This document shows positions 62,124 to 64,000 of a stretch of DNA of 64,000 nucleotides, one piece after another. Origin of the DNA: Sphingobium sp. V4 (GTDB lineage: Bacteria > Pseudomonadota > Alphaproteobacteria > Sphingomonadales > Sphingomonadaceae); NCBI RefSeq assembly GCF_029590555.1, contig NZ_CP081001.1, positions 1,116,001 through 1,180,000 on the forward strand, read 5' to 3'. The position numbers were made by a program, and so were the translations under genes. The notes beneath the pieces were generated by a model. It had not been told where the DNA came from. It saw only the letters and a list, made by a program, of their open reading frames with translations, and did no database searches. Each line of letters opens with the position of its first letter. Position 1 is the first letter of the stretch.

Positions 62124-62717
62124 TTAGATTGCGAAGTCGATCTCGATGGTATCGAGGAGCAGATCGACATTGCGTGGAGCGGGAGTACGCAGCCAGGCTT
62201 CGATGGCGGCGGCCACGCCATGGCCGCGGAAGGCGGCATAGATCGGGATGATCGCTTCGTTCTCGAACTGCAGGTTCAGGACACCCATGCGGATCAACCA
62301 GAGAGTCGACTGCTCGATATGTTCGGCAACGATGCGCAGGGCTAGACGCGAGGATGCTTGCCCATTTTTGTATACCCGCTCGTAGCGAAGAACATGCTCG
62401 ATCACCTCGCTCATGCCCGCACGGCGTACATCGTGGAATCGGTCAGGGTTCTTCTCGATTTCCCGCAATTTGTTGATGCGGGCGGTATCGAGTTCGACGC
62501 ACAATATCCTGGTCAGCAAATCGACGGGCGACTGGGCATATTGGTAGAAAGTGGAGCGGCTGATCCCTGCACGCCGCGCGATCTCCGCTACCGATGCCTT
62601 GCCGATGTCATGTTCGGCGGCGAACGCCAGAACACTTTGCTTCAGGTTGGCAAGTGTCCGCTTCACGCGGACGTCTTGATCATCCGCATCGGCGAACAAG
62701 GTGTCAGAAATCTTCAT
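62124..62717 (-). CDS. TetR-family transcriptional regulator
   Basis: A 197-residue regulator. The DNA-binding part reads LANLKQSVLAFAAEHDIGKA, then VAEIARRAGISRSTFYQYAQ (about residues 20-66). The effector part has FHDVRRAGMSEVIEHVLRY. ATG 62717 has AAAGGA upstream. It lies between the P450 and alcohol dehydrogenase genes on the same strand, which suggests local control of the oxidation genes. Its operator is not identified; the inverted repeat at 58224-58242 is one possibility. Confidence 0.85.
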   Translation of the reverse strand: MKISDTLFADADDQDVRVKRTLANLKQSVLAFAAEHDIGKASVAEIARRAGISRSTFYQYAQSPVDLLTRILCVELDTARINKLREIEKNPDRFHDVRRAGMSEVIEHVLRYERVYKNGQASSRLALRIVAEHIEQSTLWLIRMGVLNLQFENEAIIPIYAAFRGHGVAAAIEAWLRTPAPRNVDLLLDTIEIDFAI

Positions 62718-62846
62718 GGTAATCCTTTGGCGATTTGGCCTTCGGTGATTTGGAAGCCGCTTGCATTGCAGTCGCAGGACGCCTCAGTCGGGCAAAGGCC
62801 GCAGCCTTTCGCCGGCGAGAGGCAGGATCCAGTGCTGTCATATCGG

Positions 62847-64000
62847 TCACGCCACCGCGTCGAAGGCAATTTCGAGCTTTTGCAATCGGTAGATAAAATA
62901 ATGTTCCGCCCGCGATGCGGAGGACGGTCCGTTCGCCAGGCGAAAATTGCAATATTTGCGCAGAAGTTGCTCGAAGGCGATCCGCAACTCGGCACGTCCA
63001 AGCTGGTTGCCGATGCAAAAGTGGATGCCGGTGCCGAAAGCCAGATGGTTTCTGATATTGGGACGATGGAGATCAACCTCGGCGGGGAAGGCGAAGCGCT
63101 TTGCGTCCCGATTGCCCGCCCCCCAGCGCAGGACAACCACGGAACGCGCGGGAATGGGCACACCACTCAGCGTCACGTCCTTGGTCGTCATCCGGAACAT
63201 GCCCTGAAGGGGCGAATCGAGCCGCAATACCTCCTCGATATAAGAACTGATCAGGCCGGGCTCCTCCCGGAGTTGGCCTTCAAGGCCCGGCGTCTGAATC
63301 AGGCGGAGCATTGCGTGCGCCATCGTGTTCGTTGTCGTCTCATGCCCGGCAACGAATATCTGCTCCATCAGGGAGACAAGTTCGGGGTCGCTGAGCCTCA
63401 AGCCGTTGACCTCGGCATTTGCCACATCGCTCAGCAAATTGTCGGCCGGCTCGATCCGGAAGCGCCGGGCTTGCTCGAGAATGAACTGCTGGAGCTGGCA
63501 AGCCTCCGTCACAGCATCGAGGATTGTATTCTGGTCCAGACTGGGGTCGACGCCGGCCGCCGAAGCATCGGACCAGCGCTTGATATCCTGCACCATGTCC
63601 CTGCTAGCGCCGATTAAGTCGGCGACAACGAATACTGGAACCATGACAGCGAATTGGGATACGAACTCCACGCTGGGCTGGTCCGCCAGGCTCGTCGCAA
63701 GATCGGCGACCACCTCCGTCAGATAGCCTTCGAGCTTTCGTACACGCGAGGGGGAGAAGGCTTTCTCCACGAACCTGCGATGAAATGTATGCCGGGGAGG
63801 GTCGGTGACGAGCAGAGCTGGCTCCAGATGGATGCCGTGATCGGCTTGAATGCGCCTGATCTCTTCCCCAATTTCTCCGGATCTGACCTGAAGCACGCCG
63901 GTATCGCTGGAATAGGTCAACGAATCACCAGCGACTTCGCGCAAGAGATCGTAATCAAGCACCACGTAGAAGCCGGTGGTTGGGTCTTTGTATACGGGAT
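62847..64000 (-). CDS. cytochrome P450, partial (start beyond the window)
   Basis: A bacterial soluble P450 that lacks only its N-terminus; the frame stays open to the window end (..DPTTGFYVVLDYDLL). Motifs are the oxygen-binding I-helix IFVAGHETTTNTMA, the ExxR helix EEVLRLDSPLQGMFRMT, and the haem loop LAFGTGIHFCIGNQLGRAEL with the thiolate Cys. It hydroxylates an unactivated carbon and needs a ferredoxin such as the one at 52440 and a reductase not found here. CYP families with a similar haem loop include steroid and terpene hydroxylases, but the family number cannot be set by eye. Confidence 0.9.
   Translation of the reverse strand, partial: PVYKDPTTGFYVVLDYDLLREVAGDSLTYSSDTGVLQVRSGEIGEEIRRIQADHGIHLEPALLVTDPPRHTFHRRFVEKAFSPSRVRKLEGYLTEVVADLATSLADQPSVEFVSQFAVMVPVFVVADLIGASRDMVQDIKRWSDASAAGVDPSLDQNTILDAVTEACQLQQFILEQARRFRIEPADNLLSDVANAEVNGLRLSDPELVSLMEQIFVAGHETTTNTMAHAMLRLIQTPGLEGQLREEPGLISSYIEEVLRLDSPLQGMFRMTTKDVTLSGVPIPARSVVVLRWGAGNRDAKRFAFPAEVDLHRPNIRNHLAFGTGIHFCIGNQLGRAELRIAFEQLLRKYCNFRLANGPSSASRAEHYFIYRLQKLEIAFDAVA

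Overview
The window looks like an accessory catabolic island from an alphaproteobacterium, most likely a sphingomonad. I infer this from the overall high GC, two TonB-dependent receptors paired with CoA-dependent catabolic genes, an operon-rich layout with ATGA overlaps, and IS66, IS110/IS1111 and IS5 elements. No rRNA, tRNA, replication gene or CRISPR array was seen. Genus-level placement cannot be made from the sequence alone.

Bases 1-5732 are a stack of mobile elements. An IS66-type element has its transposase gene tnpC split at about 1576/5494 by a serine-recombinase element, and the recombinase gene in that element is itself frameshifted. An intact IS110-family (IS1111 subgroup) element sits near the right end of the insertion. 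Bases 5987-13557 are a minus-strand run: two acyl-CoA dehydrogenases, a D-aminoacylase-like amidohydrolase, a ferritin-like predicted hydrolase and an amidase. An IS5-family element (6405-7358) interrupts the amidase with a TTA duplication, and removing it restores the reading frame exactly. A TetR regulator faces away from this run.

Bases 14807-20001 hold a hydratase / CoA-transferase / CitE-type lyase trio with an IclR regulator, an NTF2-like protein and an enoyl-CoA hydratase. Bases 20105-27971 hold an acyl-CoA synthetase divergent from an SDR-MaoC-aldehyde dehydrogenase operon, then a phosphotransferase (APH fold) and an MFS transporter. Bases 27958-34453, on the minus strand, hold an alpha-methylacyl-CoA racemase-like protein, an acyl-CoA synthetase, an aldehyde dehydrogenase, a CoA-transferase and a separate SDR. 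An orphan plus-strand terminator preceded by a second hairpin lies at 34940-35003 and may mark a small RNA.

Bases 35552-47219 hold a TetR, a Rieske oxygenase, a lipocalin-like (AttH/DUF7064-type) protein, two small MaoC/hot-dog proteins, a thiolase-fold protein with its DUF35 partner, an NTF2-like protein, a PRISE-type enone reductase, an SDR and a TonB receptor. Bases 47914-56599 look like one long plus-strand operon: a fused double acyl-CoA dehydrogenase, a KshA-like Rieske oxygenase, an enoyl-CoA hydratase, a [2Fe-2S] ferredoxin, etfB, etfA, sucC and sucD. The rest is on the minus strand: an acyl-CoA synthetase, a second TonB receptor, a zinc alcohol dehydrogenase, a TetR and a cytochrome P450 cut by the window edge.

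Together the genes outline uptake through the outer membrane, oxygenase attack, CoA activation, epimerisation of a methyl-branched acyl-CoA, and dehydrogenation with electrons passed to ETF. Hydration by a two-subunit hot-dog enzyme and retro-aldol cleavage by a thiolase/DUF35 pair would follow. That set resembles the side-chain degradation known for sterols and bile acids. I therefore infer a steroid-like or other cyclic isoprenoid substrate, but no ring-cleavage dioxygenase or 3-ketosteroid dehydrogenase is present here to prove it. Eleven intergenic copies of a 16-bp pseudo-palindrome, consensus AACCRACYNNWYGGTT, lie before most of these operons and suggest one TetR-controlled regulon. A separate ATTCCATAWGGAAT pair flanks the IclR locus.
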